Shown: positions 53,637-62,900 of the stretch, in pieces
Numbering within the stretch: position 1 is the first letter of the stretch
How the letters are laid out: the number at the start of each line of letters is the position of its first letter
NCBI RefSeq assembly: GCF_014652555.1
Contig: NZ_BMZA01000001.1
Span: 694,880-758,879 of the forward strand
Direction: 5' to 3'
Length of the DNA: 64,000 bases
Source: Novosphingobium colocasiae
Lineage (GTDB): Bacteria > Pseudomonadota > Alphaproteobacteria > Sphingomonadales > Sphingomonadaceae
Made by a program: the position numbers and the translations under genes
Notes under the pieces: generated by a model
Told to the model about the DNA's origin: nothing
What the model saw: the letters and a program-made list of their open reading frames with translations, nothing else
Databases searched by the model: none

Positions 53637-54847
53637 GCGAAGCCTTCGACGCTATCGTCCTGGGCGGAGGGGCCGCCGGGCTGTTCTGCGCCGCCACCGC
53701 CGGGCAACGCGGGGCGCGGGTGCTGGTGATCGATCATGCCCCCGAAGTGGGCCGCAAGATCATCATATCGGGCGGCGGGCGCTGCAATTTCACCAATATC
53801 CACACCGCCCCGGACCGCTACATTTCGGGCAACCGGCATTTCGCCAAATCCGCGCTGGCGCGCTTCAGCCCACGCGATTTCATCGATCTGGTCGATGCTT
53901 ACGGCATCGCCTGGCATGAAAAGACGCTGGGCCAGTTGTTCTGCGACGGGTCGGCGCGGCAGATCGTTGCGCTGTTGCTGGAAGAATGCGCCAAGGGCGC
54001 GGTGGAGATGGCCTGCGGCGTTCCGGTCAGCGGGGTCGATCACGCCGATGGCCGCTTCCGCGTCAGTTTCGGCGGGCGTGAGGCCAGCGCCCCGGCCCTG
54101 GTAATCGCCACCGGCGGGCCGTCGATCCCCAAGATGGGTGCCAGCAGCTTCGCTTACGATCTGGCCCGCCAGTTCGGGCTCAAGGTGGTGCAGCCCCGCC
54201 CGGCGCTGGTGCCGCTGACCTTGCCCGGCACTGAAGCCCTGTTCCGCGAACTGTCCGGCGTTTCGACCGAGATCATCGCGCGGGTCGATGGGCCATGGGG
54301 CAAGGCGGCGTTCCGCGAGGCGGCGCTGTTCACCCATCGCGGCCTGTCCGGCCCGGCGATCCTGCAGGTTTCAAGCTACTGGCAGCGCGGGAGCAGCGTT
54401 ACCGCCCAGTTCCTCCCCGATCGCGCGCCCGGCTGGCTGCGCGCGGCCAAGCGCGATCGCCCGCGCACATCGCTGCAGCGCGTCTTGGCGGAAGGTCTGC
54501 CCGAACGGCTGGCCGAGGCGCTGTGCGACCGGCTGGCGCTGGCGGGTGAACTGGGGGCGCTGACCGACAAAGCGCTCGACGCGGCCGAGCAGCGGCTGGC
54601 GCATTGGGCTTTCGTTCCCGATGGCTCGGAAGGGTTCGCCAAGGCGGAAGTGACTGCCGGCGGCATCGCCGTCGATGGCCTGTCCTCGCGCACCATGGAA
54701 GCGACCAAGATGCCGGGGCTCTACGCCATCGGCGAGGCGGTGGACGTTACCGGGTGGCTTGGCGGGTACAATTTCCAGTGGGCCTGGGCCAGTGCCCGTG
54801 CGGCGGGCGAAGCGCTCATACCAAGGCTCGTTGATCCGAACTCATAA
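53633..54847 (+). CDS. NAD(P)/FAD-dependent oxidoreductase, HI0933/YhiN type, element-derived C-terminus
   Basis: The 404-residue protein has the dinucleotide motif IVLGGGAAGLFCAATAGQRG and EVGRKIIISGGGRCNFTN, FVPDGSEGFAKAEVTAGGI, MPGLYAIGEAVDVTGWLGGYNFQWAWASARAAG, all typical of HI0933-like flavoproteins. It starts with GTG 53633 overlapping the previous stop. The last nine residues (about PRLVDPNS) and the TAA are read from inside the miniature element at 54821, so the natural end was lost. Confidence 0.85.
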   Translation: MSEAFDAIVLGGGAAGLFCAATAGQRGARVLVIDHAPEVGRKIIISGGGRCNFTNIHTAPDRYISGNRHFAKSALARFSPRDFIDLVDAYGIAWHEKTLGQLFCDGSARQIVALLLEECAKGAVEMACGVPVSGVDHADGRFRVSFGGREASAPALVIATGGPSIPKMGASSFAYDLARQFGLKVVQPRPALVPLTLPGTEALFRELSGVSTEIIARVDGPWGKAAFREAALFTHRGLSGPAILQVSSYWQRGSSVTAQFLPDRAPGWLRAAKRDRPRTSLQRVLAEGLPERLAEALCDRLALAGELGALTDKALDAAEQRLAHWAFVPDGSEGFAKAEVTAGGIAVDGLSSRTMEATKMPGLYAIGEAVDVTGWLGGYNFQWAWASARAAGEALIPRLVDPNS

Positions 54848-54995
54848 CCCTCTCCCCTTCAGGGGAGAGGGTTGGGAGAGGGGGATGGTGCCGCTTCGCC
54901 CCTCTCTACTCCGGCTAGGCGGTCAAGCCGCCAAGCCTGCGTATCTCTCCCCTGAAGGAGAGAGAGCGACATGAGCCAAAGTTAATGAGCCTTGG
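54821..54995 (+). mobile_element. Miniature inverted-repeat element, copy 2 (175 bp)
   Basis: Nearly identical to copy 1 at 40281-40457. The ends are CCAAGGCTCGTTGAT (left) and AATGAGCCTTGG (right), a 12-base terminal inverted repeat with one mismatch, flanked on both sides by TA, which fits a TA target duplication (54819-54820 and 54996-54997). The internal CTCTCCCC hairpins are present. It lies between the flavoprotein and msrA: the flavoprotein stop (54845-54847) is inside, and the msrA stop (54998-55000) begins one base after the right TA. Confidence 0.85.
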
Positions 54996-54997
54996 TA

Positions 54998-55696
54998 TCA
55001 GTTCCGGTAAAGCCCCGCAAACCGCGCCTTGAATGCGGCCAGCTTGGGCTTGTCCCAGCGGACGATATAGCCGTGATCGGGGTTCCGGCGCATGAAGTTC
55101 TGGTGATAGGCCTCGGCCGGATAGAACGCGCCGGTCTCGATCCGCGTGGCGACCGGCTTCGCGAATGCGCCCGCCTTGTCGATCGCGGCGATGTAGGTGG
55201 TCGCCACCGCCTTTTGCGCGGCGTTCTGCGGGAAGATGGCGGAACGATAGCTGGGGCCGGTGTCAGGATACTGGCGGTTCACTTGCGTCGGGTCATGCGC
55301 CGCCGCGAAGAACACCTTGAGCAGGGTACCATAGCGGATCTGCGCCGGATCATAGACGATCCGCACCGCTTCGGCGTGCCCGGTCTTCTCGGAAGAGACG
55401 GCGGGATAATTCGCGGTTTCGGCCGTGCCCCCGGCATAGCCGGACGTGACCGTCTTCACGCCCTTCACATGTTCGAACAATCCCTCCATCCCCCAGAAGC
55501 AGCCCCCCGCCAGCACCGCCACCTGATCCCCGGTGGCCGGCTTTTCGGCCGGCGGTTCGGGCAGCGTGATCGCTGCCGGCGGCGCGGCGATCAGCGGGGC
55601 GGGATCGGACAGCAGCATCACGCCGCCGGCCGCCAATGAGCCGGAGATCGCGGCGGCAAGCAGGAAGGGGCGGATACGGCTGACAGGACGTTCCAT
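54998..55696 (-). CDS. msrA: Peptide methionine-(S)-S-oxide reductase MsrA, membrane-anchored
   Basis: The 232-residue protein has an N-terminal signal-anchor (RIRPFLLAAAISGSLAAGGVML) then MsrA: LAGGCFWGMEGLFEHVKGV (catalytic Cys), SGYAGGTAETANYPAVSS, GHAEAVRIVYDP and DHGYIVRWDKPKL. It repairs oxidised methionine, here likely outside the cytoplasm. Start at ATG 55696. Its stop codon begins at the edge of miniature element copy 2. Confidence 0.9.
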   Translation of the reverse strand: MERPVSRIRPFLLAAAISGSLAAGGVMLLSDPAPLIAAPPAAITLPEPPAEKPATGDQVAVLAGGCFWGMEGLFEHVKGVKTVTSGYAGGTAETANYPAVSSEKTGHAEAVRIVYDPAQIRYGTLLKVFFAAAHDPTQVNRQYPDTGPSYRSAIFPQNAAQKAVATTYIAAIDKAGAFAKPVATRIETGAFYPAEAYHQNFMRRNPDHGYIVRWDKPKLAAFKARFAGLYRN

Positions 55697-55957
55697 GGCA
55701 AGGCCTTTCGACGGGAACGCTGCGCCTACACGATCGCGGCTGCCGCCAGCCTGAACGGATGGTGCAGGGGCGCTTTTCTTTCCGCTTCTCCCCAACAGGC
55801 AACCGAGGCGAAGATCGACAGTAGCCCAGTGCGCCGAGCGGCTTGATCAACCGTGCATTCGAAAACCAACCTCCTTAACTGCAGAAGGCAATTAAAGGTC
55901 TTTCTTATAGGGCAACTACGTGCCATCGTTTTCAAGAAATTATCATAAAGGTCGACG

Positions 55958-56359
55958 ATGTCAGATGTTCAACATGCTCTCCTAGAGGCCATCACTGCCT
56001 TGAACACCGCTCAAATGCAGGCGAACGAAGTGCTCCGGGCGCACGAAAGCAGCATTAACAATGGTGTCGAGGTTTCCAAGGCCATTTTGGATATCACCAA
56101 TACACTCAGCGACCAGTATATGATATTGGCCAGCCGAGTACAGGCCTACAGTGTCCTTACTGCGACGATGCTGGCTCATATCGCTAAACACGATCCCGAT
56201 CCTCGCGGCACGCTGGGCAATATACTGGCTCAAGCCGAGGGTATCCAAGAGCGGGCCATTAAGGAGGCCGATATATCCGGCCCCACTGATGAGCGCCTCC
56301 GGCAGGAAATGAATGAACTTGTCCTCGCTGCCGAAGAGGTTCTGGGGATCTTGGAATAA
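55958..56359 (+). CDS. Hypothetical helical protein, AT-richer than neighbours
   Basis: The 133-residue protein (MSDVQHALLEAITALNTAQM) has no signal peptide and reads as all helix, with coiled-coil tendency (ALNTAQMQANEVLRAHESSI). Base composition and codon use differ from the surrounding GC-rich genes, which suggests acquisition. No family recognised. Confidence 0.6.
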   Translation: MSDVQHALLEAITALNTAQMQANEVLRAHESSINNGVEVSKAILDITNTLSDQYMILASRVQAYSVLTATMLAHIAKHDPDPRGTLGNILAQAEGIQERAIKEADISGPTDERLRQEMNELVLAAEEVLGILE

Positions 56360-56569
56360 AGGCCGCTTATAGGCGAGACAGGCGGGTGGGAACGCTTGAG
56401 CCTGCCGCGGGAGGCGGGTCGCGCCGGCAGGCCGTGCTGGGCGGCGGGAGTTCATAATTGCCCGCCAGCGTCATGGCCCATGGTACAGTTATCTTAGCCC
56501 TTGTAGTCGCCGTATCTCGGCTGCGCTCGATACGAACGGGCGTGGGGCCGTGTGCCGGCGGGGTCTCGC

Positions 56570-57658
56570 TCAGCCCTCGGCGCGGGTGCTCTGTCTGACG
56601 ACCAGCGTGGGTGCCATCACCAGGCTGGTGGCCGGTTCCTTTTCGACCAGCGCGCGCAGGCGTTCGACCATGGCGCGGGCACCGGCGGCGATTTCCTGAC
56701 GGATGGTGGTCAGCGGCGGCGAGGTCTGCGCGGCCAGCGGCAGATCGTCGAAGCCCACGATCTGCACGTCTTCGGGCACCCGCATGCCCTTCTGGTGGAG
56801 GCAGCGCAGCGCCGCCATTGCCACCAGGTCCGACGCGGCAACCACGCCGTTGATGCCGCTGCACTGGCTGGCCATGGCCGCCTCGATCTCAGGCCCCATG
56901 GCATCAGTGGCCAGGGGGATGGGGATATGGCGGATCGGCACACCCGCAGCCGTCGCCGCCTCGGTCGCCCCGCGCAGGCGATCGGCGATTTCGATGCCGG
57001 TGGTATCGCCCAGGAACGCCAGGCTGGTGGCCCCGCTGGCGACGAGGTGTTCCACCGCGATCCGTCCGCCTGCGGCATTGTCCGTCCCCACCACGCAGTG
57101 GTTCTGGCCGGCGCGATGCTGCCCCCAGACGACCAGCGGGCGATAGCTGTGCGATGCCGCTTCGATCAGATCGTACTGGTCCGACTGGCCGATCACGATC
57201 ACACCATCGACCATGCCCGACCCGGCAATGCGATCGAGCCAGTCCGAGGTGCCATCGGGCAGGGCGCGGCTGAGCATGAGATCGTACCCGCCCTCGGTCA
57301 GCTCATCGGCGAGGTAGCCGACCAGGGTGAGGAAGAACGGGTCAGAGATGTGCTGGCGCAGTTCGTGGCCGAGCGGGATGACCACGCCGATCACCCCGGT
57401 GCGGCGCGACCGCAGCTTGCTGGCCATCTGGTTGGGGCGAAAGCCATGCTCGCGCGCCAGGGTCTGGATGCGCTCGCGCGTTTCCACGTTGACCAGCGAT
57501 TTGCCGGCCAGCGCCCGCGAAACGGTGCCGGTGGAGACGCCCGCTACCCGTGCGAGATCGGCCAGAGTGCGGATCGCCGGCACTTCGTTGTCCTTTTGCC
57601 CGGCCATGCTCTTGTACGTCTCACCACCCATAGTTCGGCGTGCCTTCTTGCGGATCAT
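56570..57658 (-). CDS. LacI-family repressor of the sucrose locus
   Basis: A 362-residue LacI protein with HTH at about 27-75 (IRTLADLARVAGVSTGTVSRALAGKSLVNVETRERI) and a periplasmic-binding-type sensor domain (GVIGVVIPLG, GMVDGVIVIG, VVAASDLVAMAALRCLHQKGMRVPEDVQIVGFDDLP). Start may be 57658 or the internal ATG 57607 (MAGQKDNEVP). It is oriented with the MFS gene, opposite to the receptor-GH68-kinase genes, and likely binds the dyads at 59132 and 61704. Confidence 0.85.
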   Translation of the reverse strand: MIRKKARRTMGGETYKSMAGQKDNEVPAIRTLADLARVAGVSTGTVSRALAGKSLVNVETRERIQTLAREHGFRPNQMASKLRSRRTGVIGVVIPLGHELRQHISDPFFLTLVGYLADELTEGGYDLMLSRALPDGTSDWLDRIAGSGMVDGVIVIGQSDQYDLIEAASHSYRPLVVWGQHRAGQNHCVVGTDNAAGGRIAVEHLVASGATSLAFLGDTTGIEIADRLRGATEAATAAGVPIRHIPIPLATDAMGPEIEAAMASQCSGINGVVAASDLVAMAALRCLHQKGMRVPEDVQIVGFDDLPLAAQTSPPLTTIRQEIAAGARAMVERLRALVEKEPATSLVMAPTLVVRQSTRAEG

Positions 57659-57695
57659 GCCGTTTCCGCGCGTTCATAGGAATGTATCCGGCCAC

Positions 57696-59024
57696 TTAGC
57701 AATCGGCGTTGTCGCAATTGCGAATTTTTATCGTTTGCACGAACACCGTGGCCAGCGCTCCGGCCAGCATGAGCATCCCGGCCAGGGTCACGGCATTGCG
57801 CGGGTCCGAGCCGAGCAGCGCATCGTACATCAAAGGCATGGTCAGTGTCTCGATCAACATGGGGATTACGATGAACATGTTAAAAATGCCCATGTAGATG
57901 CCGTTGCGGGCGGGCGGGATCGCTCCGGCGAGCATAACATAGGTATTTCCCATCATTCCGGCCCAACCCAGTCCGATTCCGACCATCAGCGCCAGCAACT
58001 GCGGCATCGCCGTTGCATGGGGCACGAGCAGCATCGCCAGACCCGACGCGGCGAGGCAGCCGATATGCGCGACGCGCGCGCCGATCCGCCGCACGACCGG
58101 AATCAGGGCCAGAGCGCCTGCGAAGGCGACAAAGTTGTAGAACGCGCCAAGCTGCTGAGCGATCAGCGCGGCGCTGCGGAACTGGTCGGAGGTGTGGTCC
58201 GCCGTGGCGTAGAGCGACCGGGCGAGGGCGAAGGCGATGAACTGCCAGTAGACGAACATCGCGTACCACTGGCACAGCATCGCCACCGCAAGCCGGCGCA
58301 TCGTCGGCGGCATTTCGACGATGGCGTCGCGGATCTCGCGCAGGGTCGCTCCGGCGGTCATCGGTGTTCCTGCGATTCGCGCCCGCTCATCGCTGGACAG
58401 CGGCAGTTCCGGCACGCGCACCACCGAATAGACGATGGTCGAGAGCGAGAGCACCGCGCCGATCACGAAGGCGATGCGGACGACGACCGGAATTCCGTTG
58501 GCGTCCAGCACGTTGCGATCGATCATCTGTGCCAGCAGCGACGGGGCCAGGTACGACAGCGTCTGTGCCAGCCCGGTGAACGCGCTTTGCGTCAGGAACC
58601 CGGTCGATCGCTGGTCCGCCGCCAGCCGATCCGCGACATAGGCGCGATAGGGCTCCATCGTCACGTTGTTGCCGGCGTCCAGCAGCCACAGCAGCCCCGC
58701 CGCCATCCACAACGCCGAGGAATGCGGCATCGCCCACAGGCAGGCCGAACACAGCAGCGCGCCGATCAGGAAATAGGGCGTCCGCCGCCCGAAGCGCGAC
58801 AGGGTGCGATCGCTCAGCGCGCCGATCAGCGGCTGGATGATCAGCCCGGTCATCGGCCCCGCAAGCCACAGCAGCGGCATTTTCGCTTCGTCCGCCCCGA
58901 GATAGCCGTATATCGGGCCCATGTTCGCCTGCTGGAGCCCGAAGCTGAACTGCAAGCCGAAAAAGCCGACATTCATCTCTATTATTCGCGCCAGCGACAG
59001 ACGCGGTTTCATACCGCTTTCCAT
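57696..59024 (-). CDS. MFS sugar permease (sucrose-type)
   Basis: The 442-residue transporter has about 12 helices: IIEMNVGFFGLQFSFGLQQANMGPIYGYLGADEAKMPLLWLAGPMTGLIIQPLIGALSDRT is typical of GPH/SLC45-type sucrose permeases, with the RFGRRTPYFLIGA loop. Start at ATG 59024 (MESGMKPRL) with GGGAGAG about seven bases upstream. It imports the sugar passed in by the TonB-dependent receptor. Divergent from that receptor across the operator region. Confidence 0.85.
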   Translation of the reverse strand: MESGMKPRLSLARIIEMNVGFFGLQFSFGLQQANMGPIYGYLGADEAKMPLLWLAGPMTGLIIQPLIGALSDRTLSRFGRRTPYFLIGALLCSACLWAMPHSSALWMAAGLLWLLDAGNNVTMEPYRAYVADRLAADQRSTGFLTQSAFTGLAQTLSYLAPSLLAQMIDRNVLDANGIPVVVRIAFVIGAVLSLSTIVYSVVRVPELPLSSDERARIAGTPMTAGATLREIRDAIVEMPPTMRRLAVAMLCQWYAMFVYWQFIAFALARSLYATADHTSDQFRSAALIAQQLGAFYNFVAFAGALALIPVVRRIGARVAHIGCLAASGLAMLLVPHATAMPQLLALMVGIGLGWAGMMGNTYVMLAGAIPPARNGIYMGIFNMFIVIPMLIETLTMPLMYDALLGSDPRNAVTLAGMLMLAGALATVFVQTIKIRNCDNADC

Positions 59025-59131
59025 CCGTATCTCTCCCATGCCGCCGGTGACTTTCCGTCTACCCTTCGCGGCTAGTGTTGCACAAGTCCCACAATCCTCG
59101 GTTACATTGCATACACCCGGAATACCCCTAT

Positions 59132-59145
59132 TGCAATCGATTGCA
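59132..59145. promoter_or_regulatory. LacI-type operator, perfect palindrome
   Basis: TGCAATCGATTGCA is a 14-base perfect palindrome with the central CG of LacI-family sites. It lies 44 bases before the receptor start and between the divergent MFS and receptor genes. A related half-site TGCATAC is nearby (about 59108). Confidence 0.7.
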
Positions 59146-59189
59146 TAAGCCATTAATCCGACCTTCAACAAGAAAAGGGGAGAGGATTC

Positions 59190-61637
59190 GTGAAGTATCA
59201 TGCGATTCTGGCCAGTGGCGTTGCGCTGGCCGCGTTGTTCATCGCTCCGGCTCAGGGCCTTGCCGCAGACAACCCGCCGGCAGAAAAGGGCGACGCGCTG
59301 GGGCTGGACGAAATCATTGTCACCGCTTCGGTGCGCCCCGCCAACAAGCTCGACAGTTCGGTATCGGTCAGCGCACTCGACAGCGAGGCTATCGCCGAAG
59401 CGGCACCGCGCACCACGGCGGAAATCTTCCGCCAGATCCCCGGCATCCGCTCGGAATCGACCGGGGGCGACGGCAATGCCAATATCGCCGTGCGCGGCCT
59501 GCCGGTCGCTTCCGGCGGCGCGAAGTTCCTGCAGTTGCAGGAAGACGGGCTGCCGGTGATGCAGTTCGGCGATATCGCGTTCGGCAACGCCGACATTTTC
59601 CTGCGCGCAGACCAGACGATCGCCTCGATCCAGGCAGTGCGCGGCGGCTCCGCATCCACGCTCGCCAGCAACGCGCCGGGTGGCGTGATCAACTTCCTCT
59701 CGAAGGACGGCAGCCGCGAAGGCGGGCTGATCATGGCTTCGGTCGGCCTCGACTATGAGGACTATCGGGTCGATTTCGACTATGGCGGGAAGCTGGGCGA
59801 GAATACCCGCTTCAACCTCGGCGGTTTCTGGCGCGAGGGCGAAGGGCCGCGCGACGCCGGCTATAACGGCAACAAGGGCTATCAGATCAAGGCCAACCTG
59901 ACGCAGGAGTTTTCGGGCGGCCATATCCGCCTCTATGCCAAGCACCTGGATGACCGGGCGATCGGCTACCTGCCGATGCCGACCCTGGTGACCGGGACCA
60001 ACGGCAACCCGCACTTCGGCTCGCTGCCCGGCTTCGACATCAAGTCCGACACCCCGCACAGCCGCTATTTCACCACGGACCTCGGGCTCGATGGCGATAA
60101 CAACCCGCATTCCACCGATATCAAGGACGGGATGCACCCGCTGGTGACGACGCTGGGCCTGGAGGCGGTCTACGCCCCGGCCGATGGCTGGAGCGTGGAG
60201 GAACGGTTCCGCTGGTCCAGCGTGAAGGGGCGCTTCGTCTCGCCGTTTCCGGCAGAAGTGGGCGACGGCCAGGCCATCGCCAATTCGGTGGGCGAGCTGC
60301 TGACCGGAACGCCCGGTGCCTACAACCTCGTCTACGCCAACGGGCCGAACGCGGGCGGGGCACCGGCGGCGGGCGCACTGGTCATGCGCACGCATCTGTT
60401 CAATGTCGATATCAACGATTTCGGCGGCTTCACGAACGACTTCAAGGTCAGCAAGAGCTTCGGCGGTGCCGGATCGCTGACGGCCGGCTTCTACAAGGCG
60501 CGCCAGAACATCGACATGGACTGGGTATGGAATTCATACCTCATGGAAGTGAAGGGCCACAATGCGGCGCTGCTGGATGTGGCGAACGCAGCCGGAACGG
60601 TGCTGACGCGGGGCGGGCTTTACGCCTATGGCGTGCCCTTCTGGGGCAACTGCTGCACGCGCAGCTATGACGTGCGCTACGATATCGACGCGCCCTATCT
60701 GGCCGGCACTTTCGAGACCGGCGGGCTGACGCTCGACGCCAGCGTGCGCCACGATCATGTCCGGGCGCGCGGGGACTATGCCGGAGCGCTGCAGGGCGCG
60801 TTCGACGTCAACGGGGACGGCGCGATCCAGCCGGTCGAGCAGAGCGTCTCGCTGATGGACAACGCCCATGCTTCCCCCGTGCGCTATTCGGTGGGGTACT
60901 GGTCATGGTCGGTCGGGGCCAACTATCGCTTCAATCCCGATGCGGCGGTGTTCGCGCGGGTCAGCCGGGGCGGACGCGCCAATGCCGATCGTCTGCTGTT
61001 CGGCGTGGTCCAGCCTGACGGGTCGGTGCGCAAGCAGGACGCGGTGGACTTTGTCGACCAGATCGAACTGGGCGTGAAATACCGCAGCGGTCCGTTCGGC
61101 CTGTTCGTCACCGGCTTCCACGCCAAGACGCAGGAACAGAACTTCGAAGCGACGACCCAGCGGTTCCTCGATCGCACGTACAAGGCCAAGGGCGTGGAGA
61201 TCGAGGCGGCTTATCGTCAGGGTATCTTCGATCTGCGCGCCGGGGCCACCTGGACCGACGCGAAGATTTCCAAGGACGCCATCACCCCCGCGAACGAAGG
61301 CAACCGCCCGCGTCGTCAGGCCAAGCTGATCTATCAGGTCACTCCGGCGGTGGATTTCGACATCGTGCGGGCCGGGTTCAACGTGATCGGCACCACCAAG
61401 GCCTATGCGCAGGACAACAACCAGCTTGTTTTCCCCGCCTATGCGCAGGTCAACGCATTCGTGAACCTGCGTCCGATGGACAAGGTGGAAGTGTCGATCA
61501 ACGCCAACAACCTGTTCAACGCCACCGGCATAACCGAGGCCGAGGAGGGCTCCATCATCGACAACGCCAGCAACATCGTGCGCGCCCGTTCGATCAACGG
61601 CCGCACCATCTCCGCCTCGGTCAAATACAGCTTCTGA
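59190..61637 (+). CDS. TonB-dependent outer-membrane receptor for a sugar
   Basis: An 815-residue receptor: signal peptide (ending APAQGLAA), a TonB-box-like DEIIVTASVRP, plug domain (to about 165; ending VRGGSASTLASNAPGGVINFLSK), then a beta-barrel ending in the aromatic SVKYSF. Start at GTG 59190 with the strong AAAGGGGAGAGG just upstream. Its locus (LacI, MFS, GH68, fructokinase) points to sucrose or a fructoside. Confidence 0.9.
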   Translation: MKYHAILASGVALAALFIAPAQGLAADNPPAEKGDALGLDEIIVTASVRPANKLDSSVSVSALDSEAIAEAAPRTTAEIFRQIPGIRSESTGGDGNANIAVRGLPVASGGAKFLQLQEDGLPVMQFGDIAFGNADIFLRADQTIASIQAVRGGSASTLASNAPGGVINFLSKDGSREGGLIMASVGLDYEDYRVDFDYGGKLGENTRFNLGGFWREGEGPRDAGYNGNKGYQIKANLTQEFSGGHIRLYAKHLDDRAIGYLPMPTLVTGTNGNPHFGSLPGFDIKSDTPHSRYFTTDLGLDGDNNPHSTDIKDGMHPLVTTLGLEAVYAPADGWSVEERFRWSSVKGRFVSPFPAEVGDGQAIANSVGELLTGTPGAYNLVYANGPNAGGAPAAGALVMRTHLFNVDINDFGGFTNDFKVSKSFGGAGSLTAGFYKARQNIDMDWVWNSYLMEVKGHNAALLDVANAAGTVLTRGGLYAYGVPFWGNCCTRSYDVRYDIDAPYLAGTFETGGLTLDASVRHDHVRARGDYAGALQGAFDVNGDGAIQPVEQSVSLMDNAHASPVRYSVGYWSWSVGANYRFNPDAAVFARVSRGGRANADRLLFGVVQPDGSVRKQDAVDFVDQIELGVKYRSGPFGLFVTGFHAKTQEQNFEATTQRFLDRTYKAKGVEIEAAYRQGIFDLRAGATWTDAKISKDAITPANEGNRPRRQAKLIYQVTPAVDFDIVRAGFNVIGTTKAYAQDNNQLVFPAYAQVNAFVNLRPMDKVEVSINANNLFNATGITEAEEGSIIDNASNIVRARSINGRTISASVKYSF

Positions 61638-61703
61638 CCCCATGCCATCCGCGCTGCGGCCGGCAGATGATCCGGTCGGGCGCGGGTTTCGCTTTGACTT
61701 TGA

Positions 61704-61717
61704 TTGCAATCGATTTA
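61704..61717. promoter_or_regulatory. Second LacI-type site upstream of the GH68 gene
   Basis: TTGCAATCGATTTA repeats the left half and core of the 59132 operator (TGCAATCGATT) 14 bases before the GH68 start. It suggests a separately controlled promoter for the GH68-kinase pair. Confidence 0.55.
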
Positions 61718-61730
61718 ACAAAGGGTCGCA

Positions 61731-62900
61731 ATGTTCACGCCTTTCGGAAATGCATTCGCCGGAGACGTCCTGCGTTGGTCAGGAGACGATCTGGCCTGGC
61801 TGGAACGGGGCCCGGTGTGGAGGGCCCCGGTCATCCGTGCCGGCGATGTGGTGCGGGTTTCCGACTCTATCGATGTCTGGGATTCGTGGCCGCTGGCCGA
61901 CAGCTATGGCATGCCGGTGCGCTGGCGCGGCGGCGAATTGTGGTTCGCGCTGGCCGCACCCGTGCTGGACGATCCCGAAGCGCGCCATGGCCATGCGCGC
62001 ATCCATCACTTCCACCGGATCGATGGGCGGTTCGTCCATCTTGGGCCGACCTTCCCGGACGGCTTTACGCCGGGCAGCCGCGAATGGTCGGGCAGCGCGA
62101 CCTTGCGCGAAGGGCTGGTCACCCTGCGCTTCACCGCCGCCGGCGAACGCGGCGAGGATCGGCCGAGCTTCCGCCAGCGGCTGTTCTCCGCCACCACCCG
62201 CCTGATCGATCCTGACGCATCGGAGCAGACCGGCGGCGCGGTGTTCGCCGCATGGTCCGAGCCGGCCGAACTCGCCGTGCCGCGCGATGTGATCTACACC
62301 AGTCGGCATGACGGCACCGGCCGGGTCGGTGAAATCAAGGCCTTCCGCGATCCCGCCGCCTGGTGGGCCGAAGGTGGGGCCGAATACCTGTTGTTCACCG
62401 CAAGCTGTGCCGAGGCACCGTCGTCCCATGACGGTCTGATCGGGCTGGCCCGCCGCGAGCCTGACGGCACCTGGTGCAACTTGCCGCCGATGGTCGATGC
62501 GCGCGGCACCAACAACGAACTGGAACGTCCGCACATCATCCAGAGCGGCGGGCTGCTCTACCTGTTCTGGTCCACCCAGGCCGCCGTCTTCGCCCCCGGC
62601 ATCGCCGCGCCGACCGGGCTTTATGGCGCGGTGGCGGAGCGGATAGAGGGGCCGTGGCGCTTGCTGAACGGCCATGGCCTCGTCTTCGCCAATCCGGTGG
62701 CGGAACCTTACCAGACCTATAGCTGGTGGGTGCTGCCCGATCTCACCGTGGCGGCTTTCGTCGATTACTGGGGCATAGACAATCCGGGGGCCGTCGCCAA
62801 ACCGGCGGGGCGGAGCCACTTCGGCGGAACTTTCGCGCCGTTCCTGCGCTTGAAGCTGAATGGCGCACGCTCGATTCTGAAGGGCACTCCCGCATCATGA
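61731..62900 (+). CDS. GH68 levansucrase/sucrase, no signal peptide
   Basis: The 389-residue protein has all GH68 landmarks: nucleophile D51 in VWDSWPL, stabiliser D207 in the FRDP motif and acid/base E265 in NNELERPHII, then YLFWSTQ and FAPG. GH68 enzymes split sucrose to glucose and transfer or release the fructosyl unit. No signal peptide is visible, as in Zymomonas-type levansucrase, so it may act inside the cell after uptake by the MFS permease. ATG 61731 follows AAAGGG. Its stop overlaps the ROK start (ATGA). Confidence 0.85.
   Translation: MFTPFGNAFAGDVLRWSGDDLAWLERGPVWRAPVIRAGDVVRVSDSIDVWDSWPLADSYGMPVRWRGGELWFALAAPVLDDPEARHGHARIHHFHRIDGRFVHLGPTFPDGFTPGSREWSGSATLREGLVTLRFTAAGERGEDRPSFRQRLFSATTRLIDPDASEQTGGAVFAAWSEPAELAVPRDVIYTSRHDGTGRVGEIKAFRDPAAWWAEGGAEYLLFTASCAEAPSSHDGLIGLARREPDGTWCNLPPMVDARGTNNELERPHIIQSGGLLYLFWSTQAAVFAPGIAAPTGLYGAVAERIEGPWRLLNGHGLVFANPVAEPYQTYSWWVLPDLTVAAFVDYWGIDNPGAVAKPAGRSHFGGTFAPFLRLKLNGARSILKGTPAS

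Noticed and set aside
59025..60395. N-terminal extension of the MFS frame over the receptor gene
   Set aside because: The frame is open, but the extension is antisense to the receptor's plug and barrel, and a ribosome site supports ATG 59024.
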